Shown here piece by piece: positions 19,420-27,467 of a stretch of 64,000 bases of DNA (position 1 is the stretch's first letter; each line of letters opens with the position of its first letter). The notes below the pieces were generated by a model. The model was not told the DNA's origin, did no database searches, and worked only from the letters and a program-made list of their open reading frames with translations. Source of the stretch: Haploplasma modicum ATCC 29102 (GTDB lineage: Bacteria; Bacillota_I; Bacilli_A; Acholeplasmatales; Acholeplasmataceae); NCBI RefSeq assembly GCF_000687835.1, contig NZ_JHYB01000003.1, forward strand, positions 124,001 to 188,000, given 5' to 3'. A program made the translations under genes and the position numbers.

Positions 19420-19524
19420 TTATAACCAAAATAAAATATTATTAGTAGTAATATTTTTAATCTTTTTTATTAAATTTTCTGGTGTTTTTATTGTCAAAAC
19501 ATAATCCAAATATTTTCTTTTCAT
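19420..19524 (-). CDS. Small upstream ORF (34 aa), possible leader peptide
   Basis: The ATG at 19524 is preceded by a strong Shine-Dalgarno (AGGGGGA, seven bases away). The frame runs 34 codons to TAA at 19422-19420, two bases before the ATG of the large HEPN-like protein. The peptide starts MKRKYLDYVL and ends NNILFWL, basic at first and hydrophobic at the end. No homologue is recognised. The good ribosome binding site and tight stop-start junction argue for translational coupling. The downstream gene has no comparable site of its own. Confidence 0.6.
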   Translation of the reverse strand: MKRKYLDYVLTIKTPENLIKKIKNITTNNILFWL

Positions 19525-19545
19525 TATATTATCCCCCTAAATTTT

Positions 19546-19583
19546 AAAAATGTTGTAATTTATAATTTAATTATAACATTTTT
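19546..19583 (-). promoter_or_regulatory. Long AT palindrome with -10-like box upstream of the leader ORF
   Basis: The arms AAAAATGTTGTAATT (19546-19560) and AATTATAACATTTTT (19569-19583) form an imperfect inverted repeat with one mismatch in about 15 positions. It contains TATAAT on the minus strand. It sits about 20-60 bp upstream of the small ORF start. It may be an operator for autoregulation or an RNA hairpin in the leader. Confidence 0.45.
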
Positions 19584-19652
19584 ACATTAAGTATATCTAT
19601 AAATCAATAATTACATTTGATAATTTTATTTTCAATCTATTGCTTCTATAAA

Positions 19653-21293
19653 TGTCAAGTTAAGAATGGACAAATGGAGGTGAGGACAAAAAGTTGGACT
19701 TAATAAAGGAGCTTTTAAGATGATATTTAACTCTGAGCAGAAAAATATAGCAATCAATTTATTGGTAAAACTTGACTTTCAATATACAAAAACAATAATA
19801 ATGTTAGGGTATCCTTCAACAAAAACATTGAAAAAGTGGTATTTGTATTATTTAGAGAAGGGTTATTTTGTAAACAAGAAAACAACTAGAGTACGATTTT
19901 CCAAAGAAACAAAATCAAAAGTATTAGAATATTACTATGAAATCGGTGAAAACATTTCTAAAACAGTTAGATATTTTGGTTTTCCATCTAGAGCAACATT
20001 ATCAAAATGGATTTCAGAATATGATAAAAATAAACCTAGTCATTGTTTAGCTAATAAACCTGTAGTAAAATATAACAATACTTTAGTAAAAGAGATAACA
20101 AAAGATATCATTTTAAATGATGTACCTTTACATAGAGCAAGTAGTTATTTGAATATTTCTGCTACTACTTTATATAATTGGAGAAACAAACTACTAACAA
20201 ATGCAGGTGCAATTATGAATAAAATAAAAGGTGAAAGTAATACTACTGAAAATATTTTAGAGGATAAAATAAATACTTTACAGAAGAAATATAATGATTT
20301 GCAGTTAGAATATGATATTTTAATCAAAGCACAAGAAATATTAAAAAAAGAAAAGGGCGTAAGCATTAGTAATTTAACTAATAAAGAAAAAGCTGATATT
20401 GCTTATGCCCTAAAAGATAATTATCAGCTTAATGTGTTATTAAAAGTACTCCATTGTGCAAAAAGCACATACTTCTATCATTATAACAATAGGGATAAGA
20501 AAGATCCCTATGAACAACTAAGAAAAGAGCTTCATAATGTTTTCAACTCAAACTATCAAGCTTTTGGATATAGAAGATTGTATGATTATTTTAAAAAAAC
20601 AAGTTTAAAAGTTTCTGAAAAAATTATAAGACGTTTGATGAAAGAAGAAAATATAATAGTTGTTAATCATAAAAAGAAAAAATATATGTCCTATCTTGGA
20701 GAGATATCTCCTGCAGTTGATAATCTACTCAAACGAGATTTTAAATCTGATAGACCTAATAAAAAATGGTTAACAGATATAACTGAATTTCATATACCAG
20801 CTGGTAAAGTCTATTTATCACCAATTATTGATTGTTATGAAGGCTATGTTGTAAGTTGGACTACTGGTACCACACCAAATGCTAATCTAGCAAATAAAAT
20901 GTTATTAAATGGAATTAAAAAACTAAATAAAAATGAAAAACCAATAATCCATAATGACAGGGGTTGTCATTATAGATGGCCCGAGTGGATTAATATTACC
21001 AAGAACAACGGACTTATAAGATCAATGTCAAAGAAAGGTTGTTCACCTGATAATTCTGCATGTGAAGGTTTTTTTGGTAGAATAAAAAATGAATTTTTCT
21101 ATGGAAGAGATTGGACTAACGTAAGTATTAATAATTTTATTATACTTCTTAATAAATATTTAACTTGGTATAATAATTCTAGAGGAAAAAGAAGTTTAAA
21201 CGGACTTACTCCAAATGAATATAGGAGTTTATATTACAAATAGAAAGTCCAATAAATAGTCCGCACCTCCTATTGTGTACTCTTATTTAAACA
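19653..21293 (+). mobile_element. Complete IS3-family insertion sequence (about 1641 bp)
   Basis: Imperfect terminal inverted repeats of about 49 bp run from 19653-19701 and 21245-21293. Both start TGT and share blocks TAAG, GGAGGTG, GGAC and TTGGACTT. The element carries a single intact DDE transposase gene. The outermost TGT...ACA ends fit the IS3 family. No clear target-site duplication was found at these boundaries. An outer TATAAA/TTTATA pair is inverted, so the real ends may be a few bases further out. Confidence 0.88.
19720..21243 (+). CDS. IS3-family transposase, OrfA and OrfB joined in one frame
   Basis: 507 aa. The N-terminal 190 residues contain repeated helix-turn-helix segments (GYPSTKTLKKWY, GFPSRATLSKWI, NISATTLYNWR) and a leucine-rich coiled coil, equal to OrfA. 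The rest matches OrfB: an HTH_21 segment (AFGYRRLYDYF) and the rve integrase core. DDE residues are seen in LTDITEFH, IHNDRGCHY and DNSACEGFFGRIK. Most IS3 elements need a -1 frameshift between OrfA and OrfB; here the fusion is direct. The gene is intact, so the element may be active. Confidence 0.92.
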   Translation: MIFNSEQKNIAINLLVKLDFQYTKTIIMLGYPSTKTLKKWYLYYLEKGYFVNKKTTRVRFSKETKSKVLEYYYEIGENISKTVRYFGFPSRATLSKWISEYDKNKPSHCLANKPVVKYNNTLVKEITKDIILNDVPLHRASSYLNISATTLYNWRNKLLTNAGAIMNKIKGESNTTENILEDKINTLQKKYNDLQLEYDILIKAQEILKKEKGVSISNLTNKEKADIAYALKDNYQLNVLLKVLHCAKSTYFYHYNNRDKKDPYEQLRKELHNVFNSNYQAFGYRRLYDYFKKTSLKVSEKIIRRLMKEENIIVVNHKKKKYMSYLGEISPAVDNLLKRDFKSDRPNKKWLTDITEFHIPAGKVYLSPIIDCYEGYVVSWTTGTTPNANLANKMLLNGIKKLNKNEKPIIHNDRGCHYRWPEWINITKNNGLIRSMSKKGCSPDNSACEGFFGRIKNEFFYGRDWTNVSINNFIILLNKYLTWYNNSRGKRSLNGLTPNEYRSLYYK

Positions 21294-21426
21294 TTTATAA
21301 TAGTGTGTTTTATTATTAAAATACTCTACTGATATATAGTTATACTACTTGCATGTCCGTTAACACCTATTATCGGTAATAGTAAATTAATTATAGAATA
21401 ATATTAATAATATCTGTTCTACATAA

Positions 21427-21463
21427 TAAAAAAATCTCACTTAACTTTTATGTTAAATAAGAC
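21427..21463 (-). terminator. Terminator of the putative defence operon
   Basis: The minus strand reads TCTTATTTAAC, loop ATAAAA, GTTAAGTGAGA and then seven T. It lies about 50 bases after the last PC4-like gene and ends the leftward unit. The surrounding 21294-21516 stretch has no other feature that I can see. Confidence 0.8.
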
Positions 21464-21516
21464 TTTATATATTTACTAAGTTTAGATGTCTAAATTATTA
21501 AAAACATGAATATTTA

Positions 21517-21795
21517 TCATGTGGTCTCTTCTTGAAATTGAAATATAGCTTCAAGTATTTTATATACTTCATTTTTTTCAACTGAAATTCCATTCATCAT
21601 CCTATTTCTTTTAATATTATACTTTCTAAAATCAATAACCTCTTCTTTGATTGGTGAATTTTTCCAAATAAGCTTACTAATTCTTTTAACAATGTTTTTA
21701 TTCCCAATTCTACAATATTCTTTTGTTATTATGTAATAATCATTTTCTTCTAATGGTTTTATTATAGACTCTAAAATCACATCATCTATGTTCAT
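21517..21795 (-). CDS. PC4/YdbC-like putative ssDNA-binding protein, copy 2
   Basis: 92 aa. The pattern NIVKRISKLIWKNS ... IDFRKYN ... MMNGISV matches the neighbouring 84-aa protein. It resembles the PC4/YdbC fold, in which basic strands bind single-stranded DNA and a DIRKY-type motif and a KGI turn are conserved. It starts in an A-TAATG overlap with the upstream copy, with GAGGAGA as ribosome site. It is the last gene of the putative defence operon. Function is inferred from the fold pattern only. Confidence 0.6.
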   Translation of the reverse strand: MNIDDVILESIIKPLEENDYYIITKEYCRIGNKNIVKRISKLIWKNSPIKEEVIDFRKYNIKRNRMMNGISVEKNEVYKILEAIFQFQEETT

Positions 21796-22049
21796 TAATC
21801 TTTCTCCTCTAAAATCATTTTTATTGCATTTTTAACATCATCTATTTCGTCTATTTTAAAACTAATTCCTTTGTAATATTCATTTTTCTTTTTATTATAC
21901 GTTCTAATATCAAAGTACGGGGTATCACCTACAGATTTCCAAATCACTTTTGATACTCTTTTGATTATATTGCCGGTACCTATGTCAACATAAATTTTTT
22001 TAACAATCATTAATTCGTTTTCAAATATGGGGCTTTTATTTTCATGCAT
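21795..22049 (-). CDS. PC4/YdbC-like putative ssDNA-binding protein, copy 1
   Basis: 84 aa with NIIKRVSKVIWKSVGD, FDIRTYNKKKNEYYKGISF and a C-terminal helix. This is the clearest PC4-like pattern of the tandem pair (FDIR-Y ... KGI). The Shine-Dalgarno GAGGTGA is inside the end of the upstream gene. PC4-like proteins bind ssDNA or melted duplex. In this operon it could act with the helicase/SMC pair. This role is an inference. Confidence 0.65.
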   Translation of the reverse strand: MHENKSPIFENELMIVKKIYVDIGTGNIIKRVSKVIWKSVGDTPYFDIRTYNKKKNEYYKGISFKIDEIDDVKNAIKMILEEKD

Positions 22050-22053
22050 AATT

Positions 22054-22533
22054 TCAATTCACCTCAAAACTTATTCCTTGCTCTTTTATTATATTGTCAC
22101 ACCACTTAATCCAACTTTTAACTGTACTGCCTCTCCTTTTAGCAGTAACTTTTGAAAGTTTATATATGTTTTGAATTTCTGTTTCAACAAATTCTAAATT
22201 TCTATTTTTATAATACATGTAGAATATGTGGTTTTCTAAAATCAATTTAACAAAAATAATAAAAATATTTTTCAAAGGGAAACTCATAACAAACTTTGCT
22301 AATTCAGTTGTTTTGCCATCTTCAATTAATCCAAGAAAAATCATGGCATCTTTATAATAATCTTGTTGCCTTTTTGATAGTTCAGTTTCGACCTTAAATA
22401 ATGCACTTTGGAATCTTTTATATGTCATTTCATCAAGTTTTTTAATAATATAATATATATTATTCGCTTGTGGGAACTTATATTCTTGCGGTTTCTTAAT
22501 GTTCAAAATTACTGATATTTTGGCCATCTTCAA
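22054..22533 (-). CDS. Unknown protein with winged-helix-like segment shared with the methyltransferase tail
   Basis: 159 aa, starting at TTG 22533, which overlaps the TGA of the preceding gene; GAGGAG lies nine bases upstream. The segment LSKRQQDYYKDAMIFLGLIE, a following short helix ending in MSFP, ILENHIF and TVKSWIKW make a pattern often seen as an accessory domain in restriction-modification proteins. The same order (YLNTLRYLGLI ... ELMNKEVF ... ITKKWVSYF) occurs in the C-terminus of the methyltransferase at 27468-28715. No catalytic motif is visible. Likely a DNA-recognition or interaction subunit (inference). Confidence 0.6.
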   Translation of the reverse strand: MKMAKISVILNIKKPQEYKFPQANNIYYIIKKLDEMTYKRFQSALFKVETELSKRQQDYYKDAMIFLGLIEDGKTTELAKFVMSFPLKNIFIIFVKLILENHIFYMYYKNRNLEFVETEIQNIYKLSKVTAKRRGSTVKSWIKWCDNIIKEQGISFEVN

Positions 22534-23066
22534 TCTAAAATCTCCTCAATTAATATATCATTCATCTTCTCATTCGGACTTAAAGAACTTTCCAAAACCT
22601 CCTGAATTGCATCGGCAACATTAACATTCTTATCGTCATAAACGAACATAATATCATATAAAATATCAATTCCTCCGAGCATATATTCATAGAAAGTGAT
22701 TATATTTGTTAGTTCATAAAACTTTTTATCATTAGTGGACGTAACTTCAAACGCCATCTCAGGAATAACCTCATCATATTGCTTATCTAAATTATCTAGT
22801 ATAGTAATTAAAGCATAGTAAGAATCCATCTCTGTTCGATACTTATCATAAGTAGTTCTTAGCGAGAATTCTCTTGAATACTCTGTGTCATCTGCAGCTT
22901 TATTGACTTCCAATGTGACTCTCTTTTTATTAATCACTCCTAAAAGAGATAAAAGAAAATGTAAAGAGTGAAATTTATTATCTTGTTCAAATCGTTTCTC
23001 AATTTCTTTATATTTTTTAGAGTTGTATTTCAATCTAAAATCTTGTACATTATTAATTCTTGACAT
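22530..23066 (-). CDS. Unknown defence-operon protein between SMC ATPase and wHTH-like protein
   Basis: About 178 aa, mainly acidic and helical, not recognised. The ATG at 23066 is preferred: AAAGTGGTGA lies eight bases upstream and the gene then starts just after the SMC stop. The N-terminal part (FRLKYNSKKYKEIEKRF, FHSLHFLLSLLGV) is followed by an acidic C-terminus. Position directly after a DndD-like ATPase suggests a partner subunit. I considered DndE, but it is longer and lacks a convincing match. Confidence 0.6.
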   Translation of the reverse strand: MSRINNVQDFRLKYNSKKYKEIEKRFEQDNKFHSLHFLLSLLGVINKKRVTLEVNKAADDTEYSREFSLRTTYDKYRTEMDSYYALITILDNLDKQYDEVIPEMAFEVTSTNDKKFYELTNIITFYEYMLGGIDILYDIMFVYDDKNVNVADAIQEVLESSLSPNEKMNDILIEEILD

Positions 23067-23067
23067 T

Positions 23068-25110
23068 CTATAATTCACCACTTTCGTTTATATATGTTGA
23101 TAAATTTACTAATTCAATTTCGTTATAATCAACCGATCCTTCCTCATTTAAATATAATTCATACGCTTTCCCAACATTGTCACCTATTGATGCAATCAAC
23201 TCATTCTTTAATTGCTTTTTAAAAGACAAGAATATTAATTGCTCCATATTGTTTAAGCTATGTTTTGATAGTCTATTTATATGAGTTGAGTCTAAGTTTG
23301 ATAATGCGGCGTCCATTATTATTCCATATTTCGAATCCTTATCAATATCATTTGATAATTCTTTTGCGGTTTCAATCAATGCTGATATTAAAGATATTGA
23401 TACAACCACATTTTGACCAGTTGATAAAACACTAGTTACATCATTTTCATTAATATCAAATATTTTAATGTTATAGAACTCATCTATTTCGGTTCGATAT
23501 TTACCTTGCATTACCTTTGAAAGTGTTTCTTGAAAATGTTTACCTAAAGTTTCACACGCCTGTTTGTTTTTTTCATCTCTAGTTTTTTCTGTGATTTCAA
23601 TCACCTTTTCTAGAACCTCAATTACCCTCATAATTTTTTTATTTTGAATGTTATTTTGATTAATTTCCAAAAGTTTCCTATCTTGCTTTCTAAGTTTGTC
23701 TTCAACCGAGTCTAAAACCCTTTTTTGTTCTCCTCTAGATTCTCTAAGATCCATCATTTTATCGCTAGCTTTATCAATTTCACTTGAGTAATTTATGTTA
23801 TGTTCTGTTTCAAGTCTTTTAATATTAATTTCAAGATTTTTAATCTCACCATTTATTTGTTCAAGCTCATATTTTTCTCCACTTATTTTATTGTGCATAT
23901 CACTTTGTTTAACAAACATATCATTAAATTCTTTAGCTCTATTAAACATTTGTTGTATTTCACTTAAATTATGAGCTGTTTCAAATGGAAGTGCACTACT
24001 TTTCAAAGACTCGATTTTATGACGTTTCAAATGATTAACCGAAATTTCTTCTCCACAAAGACAAATCCCACTAGACAATATATCTTCAATTGTATCTATA
24101 TGAAGGTTTCTATACCTAACCTTGCTTTCAAAATCTTTGTTTGCAAAATCATTATATGATGTATATACTGAATTAAGTATTTTATTAATATAAACTGATA
24201 AACTTTTCGAAATATAATCCTCAGACAATTCATCTATTCGTTCTTTTTTTTCATCATAATCTTTTTCAAGGTTTTTTAATCGATCATTCAATTTTTTTAT
24301 TTCCTCAATTTTTGATTGCATGACACGGCTGCTATCTATAATTTTCTTTTGTACAGATATTTGATCGTCAATCTCAGAAATTTTACTTATTAAATTTTGT
24401 TTTGCTATTTCAAGCTGTTTATTTTCGTTAATAATTTTATTATCTTGATCAGTAGCCCCCTGTCTCCGTCCATATAGTTTTCCGATTACTGTAGATGACT
24501 TCCCTTTTGTACCTAACAAATCAATTAATTCATCATATTTTTTTATATCTAGAATTCCAAGTATTGACTCTTTTAAATCCGACTTAAAAGCCCTATCTGT
24601 AATGTTTCTCTCCATTCTCTCACCATCAAACATAAATATATAGGATAAACCTGGGGGAAGAATACTATGCATCTTATCTAATGCCTTAGAAGTGTCAATA
24701 TCTCTATATCCAGCAATTTCATCCGAAATTCTCAAAATAAATCTTTCTTCTTTAAAACTATTTATTTTACCATTAAGTTTCTGAAAAACTTCTTCTCTTC
24801 TTGCTATAAAGGTGTTTCCTTCGTGATAAAACTCTACTTCTACAAACATTTGTGCTTCCTCAACCTCTTTTAAATCTTTTTGTAACGAGTTGTTTAAAAG
24901 ATTGTCTGGCTCTGGAAGATTTAAATAATTTGCTGAAGAACCAAAAAAACAGTATCTAATAGATTGCAATAATGTGGTTTTCCCAACACCATTGTCTGCC
25001 ATTACTAATGTTATGTTTTGAGAATTATTATTATCTGGTACTGCAAAATCTATGGTTACTTCATTTTTATATTGTCTAAAATTTTTTAGCTTAATTTTTC
25101 TAAAAATCAT
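23068..25110 (-). CDS. DndD-like SMC/Rad50-type ATPase
   Basis: 680 aa. Walker A is DNGVGKTTLL (about 39-48). Long coiled coils flank a hook region with ICLCGEE near residue 350. The signature is LSTGQ, and Walker B/D-loop reads IIMDAALSNLD. The Glu after the Walker B Asp is replaced by Ala, and FMFDGERM is close to the F-DGE motif of DndD proteins. This class couples ATP hydrolysis to DNA handling in phosphorothioation and several defence systems. The gene starts inside the end of the 46-aa ORF, with TTGGAGGA as ribosome site. No DndB, DndC or DndE is visible nearby, so a canonical Dnd system is not supported. Confidence 0.85.
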   Translation of the reverse strand: MIFRKIKLKNFRQYKNEVTIDFAVPDNNNSQNITLVMADNGVGKTTLLQSIRYCFFGSSANYLNLPEPDNLLNNSLQKDLKEVEEAQMFVEVEFYHEGNTFIARREEVFQKLNGKINSFKEERFILRISDEIAGYRDIDTSKALDKMHSILPPGLSYIFMFDGERMERNITDRAFKSDLKESILGILDIKKYDELIDLLGTKGKSSTVIGKLYGRRQGATDQDNKIINENKQLEIAKQNLISKISEIDDQISVQKKIIDSSRVMQSKIEEIKKLNDRLKNLEKDYDEKKERIDELSEDYISKSLSVYINKILNSVYTSYNDFANKDFESKVRYRNLHIDTIEDILSSGICLCGEEISVNHLKRHKIESLKSSALPFETAHNLSEIQQMFNRAKEFNDMFVKQSDMHNKISGEKYELEQINGEIKNLEINIKRLETEHNINYSSEIDKASDKMMDLRESRGEQKRVLDSVEDKLRKQDRKLLEINQNNIQNKKIMRVIEVLEKVIEITEKTRDEKNKQACETLGKHFQETLSKVMQGKYRTEIDEFYNIKIFDINENDVTSVLSTGQNVVVSISLISALIETAKELSNDIDKDSKYGIIMDAALSNLDSTHINRLSKHSLNNMEQLIFLSFKKQLKNELIASIGDNVGKAYELYLNEEGSVDYNEIELVNLSTYINESGEL

Positions 25111-25240
25111 ACTTATCCTCCAAAATCTTAATAATCTTTTCTGTTTTAGTTGATTTACTTATTTTGTCTGTTGCATAAAGAATCTCTTCTACCTCATTTA
25201 AAAGTTCATCCATTAATTTTTCTATATTTTTATCAGTCAT
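25100..25240 (-). CDS. 46-aa protein coupled to helicase and SMC genes
   Basis: The ATG at 25240 overlaps the end of the helicase gene by eight bases, and the TAG at 25102-25100 lies 11 bases inside the SMC gene. The peptide (MTDKNIEKLMDELLNEVEEI at its start) is acidic and helical. Tight overlaps on both sides, and a gap between the two large genes that it exactly fills, support a real gene. Small proteins beside DndD-like ATPases occur in other DNA-modification clusters, as far as I recall. No function can be assigned. Confidence 0.7.
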   Translation of the reverse strand: MTDKNIEKLMDELLNEVEEILYATDKISKSTKTEKIIKILEDKYDF

Positions 25241-27347
25241 ATACTTTTACCCCTTCTCTTAAGTATAATTTTTCAAATCTTTCTAACTTGTAATTTAACT
25301 CATCTTTATTTTCCGCCAGCTGGGAAAATTCATAAAATCTTTGTAATTCTTTCCTGTTAAGGCTAGTAAAATCTGTGTTATTATCGTTTTCTTGAAGAAC
25401 GATAAAATCATATATTTCCGCCTTTTCTTTTGCTTTCCCGTTTTCATCATAATGCTTTCTTAGAATTCTACCCCTTCTTTGTATAAATTCTCTTGGATTT
25501 GTAGAACTAGCCATTATTATCGCTCTTTCAATTGATGGTATATCTACACCTTCATCTAGACACCTTATTGCTAAAAGGGTAGAGTAAGTCTTGTCCTTAA
25601 ATGCTTTAATTGATGAAATTCTTTCCTCTTCAGATTCTTTACTTGTATATCTGGAAAACCTAATATTCCTTTTGGATAATATTTTACCTACACTGTCTAT
25701 TTGTTTCATAAAAATTTCATCTTCTTGTTTGTCTTGGTATCTTAAATCATCATTTTTAAGTGTTTGATTTATTTCGACTTCTTTTTCTGACGTAATCCCA
25801 CTATATATTACAAGATTCCCTTTTTTTTCTATTTCATCAATAATATTGTCCAAGATAACTAGTTTATTCATAGCACCATAAATTACTCGGGCTCTTTTAA
25901 ACAATAAAGAACTAATAATAGGGTCGTTTGAAAATTCAACATCCTCATCTGAACCTATCATTTTAACAATTTTGTGCGTGATTTCCTTATAACTTTCCAC
26001 TTCTGAATCTGTTAAATCTACGATTATCGGATGATAACTATAATTTACTAAGTATCTATTTTTTATAGCTTTCTCTAAGTCATATTTAAATATTACTCCA
26101 CCAAAAAAATCATAAAGTACTCTTGTAAGCTCTTTATTTCCATAAACTTCTGGTGTAGCACTCAAGCCAAGAATCATATTTGGATTTGGTAAGCTTCTTA
26201 CTTTGTTATATGTTCCAAATCGATGCATTTCATCAGCAATCAAAAAATAATCACCTTTAAGTTTATCCAATTGTCGTCTAAATTTGTCAGAATAGAAACT
26301 TTGTATTGTTACTAATACAAGAGATTGTTGCTTTTCACTATATTTATATAAACCAATTTCATCTTTAAGTTGAATTTCCCATCCAGGATTTTTTGAATAA
26401 CATTTTAGTATTTTTGAATACTCATCCTTCATTTCGTTTCCCCATTGATTTAACAATGTAATATCAGGTAAAACAACTATAGTAAATAATTTGTTACAGG
26501 AAGTTCTTAAAATATTATTTATGTATATTGCTGTTTTAGTTTTTCCTGTTCCTGTTGCCATTTCCAATATACCTCTTTTATCAATAAGCCATCTTTCTGC
26601 AGCTTCTATCTGATAATCTCTCGGCTTAAATCTATTAGGAATTTTATCTTCATCAAGTATACTATCAAACAACTCGTCAATACTGTCATTTGTTTTAAAT
26701 TTATTTAAAAAATCAGCAGGTAGTATTTCATTTATATTTGTGAATTTAACATTATTCATTTTGTTTTCCCAATAATTCTCAAAATCTTTAATGTTTTCCT
26801 CAACATACATATTCCCCAATTTATCCCAGCTTTTGAATATCATAAATGATTCTGTATTCAACTTTAATGCAGACAAAGTCTCGTTGTTTGAACCTATCAT
26901 TGATATTTTATTACCATTATTGTCATAGAAAATTCCTATTTTATCGTGAAATATTCCTTTTTCATTAACTGGTTCAGCAATTTTAATTTCTAAAACACCT
27001 TTTTTCAAAAGATAAAATAGTATTTGTGATGATTTTATACTTCCCTCATCTATTAAAAAATTCTCAAACATATTCTCGGTTATTTTAGTTAAGTTTTCTC
27101 TTGATTCAATAACAGCATTTAAATCTTCAATTGTTAAAACAGGTGAAATAATAAGTCTCATAACTCCATCATTTAATACAAACTTTCTTAAACCTTGTAT
27201 GTAACCTAAAAGAGCAGCAGACGAAAAGTATCCTACTGCCCGATCATACTTCTTTGATTTATTTAAAGTTGGTACATAAAAATCATTAATAATGTCATTA
27301 TTTATAGAACTATATTTTATTGTTATTTCTAAATCTTTAAATGACAT
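25233..27347 (-). CDS. PLD-nuclease/superfamily 2 helicase fusion
   Basis: About 704 aa from the ATG at 27347, which has GGAAGTGAT upstream. Residues 1-200 form a phospholipase D-like nuclease domain with a single HxK motif (FHDKIGIFYD, His134 and Lys136) and IGSNNET. Residues 235-660 are an SF2 helicase: RDYQIEAAERW, Walker A ATGTGKT (264-270), DEMH (372-375), LGLSATPE, CLDEGVDIP and QRRGRILRKH. Such fusions act as restriction or defence effectors. A single HxK suggests dimerisation to complete the nuclease site. The gene follows the methyltransferase by about 120 bases and ends in TGA. Confidence 0.88.
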   Translation of the reverse strand: MSFKDLEITIKYSSINNDIINDFYVPTLNKSKKYDRAVGYFSSAALLGYIQGLRKFVLNDGVMRLIISPVLTIEDLNAVIESRENLTKITENMFENFLIDEGSIKSSQILFYLLKKGVLEIKIAEPVNEKGIFHDKIGIFYDNNGNKISMIGSNNETLSALKLNTESFMIFKSWDKLGNMYVEENIKDFENYWENKMNNVKFTNINEILPADFLNKFKTNDSIDELFDSILDEDKIPNRFKPRDYQIEAAERWLIDKRGILEMATGTGKTKTAIYINNILRTSCNKLFTIVVLPDITLLNQWGNEMKDEYSKILKCYSKNPGWEIQLKDEIGLYKYSEKQQSLVLVTIQSFYSDKFRRQLDKLKGDYFLIADEMHRFGTYNKVRSLPNPNMILGLSATPEVYGNKELTRVLYDFFGGVIFKYDLEKAIKNRYLVNYSYHPIIVDLTDSEVESYKEITHKIVKMIGSDEDVEFSNDPIISSLLFKRARVIYGAMNKLVILDNIIDEIEKKGNLVIYSGITSEKEVEINQTLKNDDLRYQDKQEDEIFMKQIDSVGKILSKRNIRFSRYTSKESEEERISSIKAFKDKTYSTLLAIRCLDEGVDIPSIERAIIMASSTNPREFIQRRGRILRKHYDENGKAKEKAEIYDFIVLQENDNNTDFTSLNRKELQRFYEFSQLAENKDELNYKLERFEKLYLREGVKVYD

Positions 27348-27467
27348 TTTATCACTTCCTATTTTAATTTTATACATTTAAACTATTTCTTTTATGCATC
27401 TATTATATTTTAAGTAAATTTTATACAATAAAAAACTATTAAAAATTATTATACAATTATTATAGAT

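Noticed and set aside
19640-21310. Target-site duplication of the intact IS3 element
   Set aside because: Flanking bases form an inverted TATAAA/TTTATA pair, not a direct repeat. No 3-5 bp duplication fits the chosen ends.
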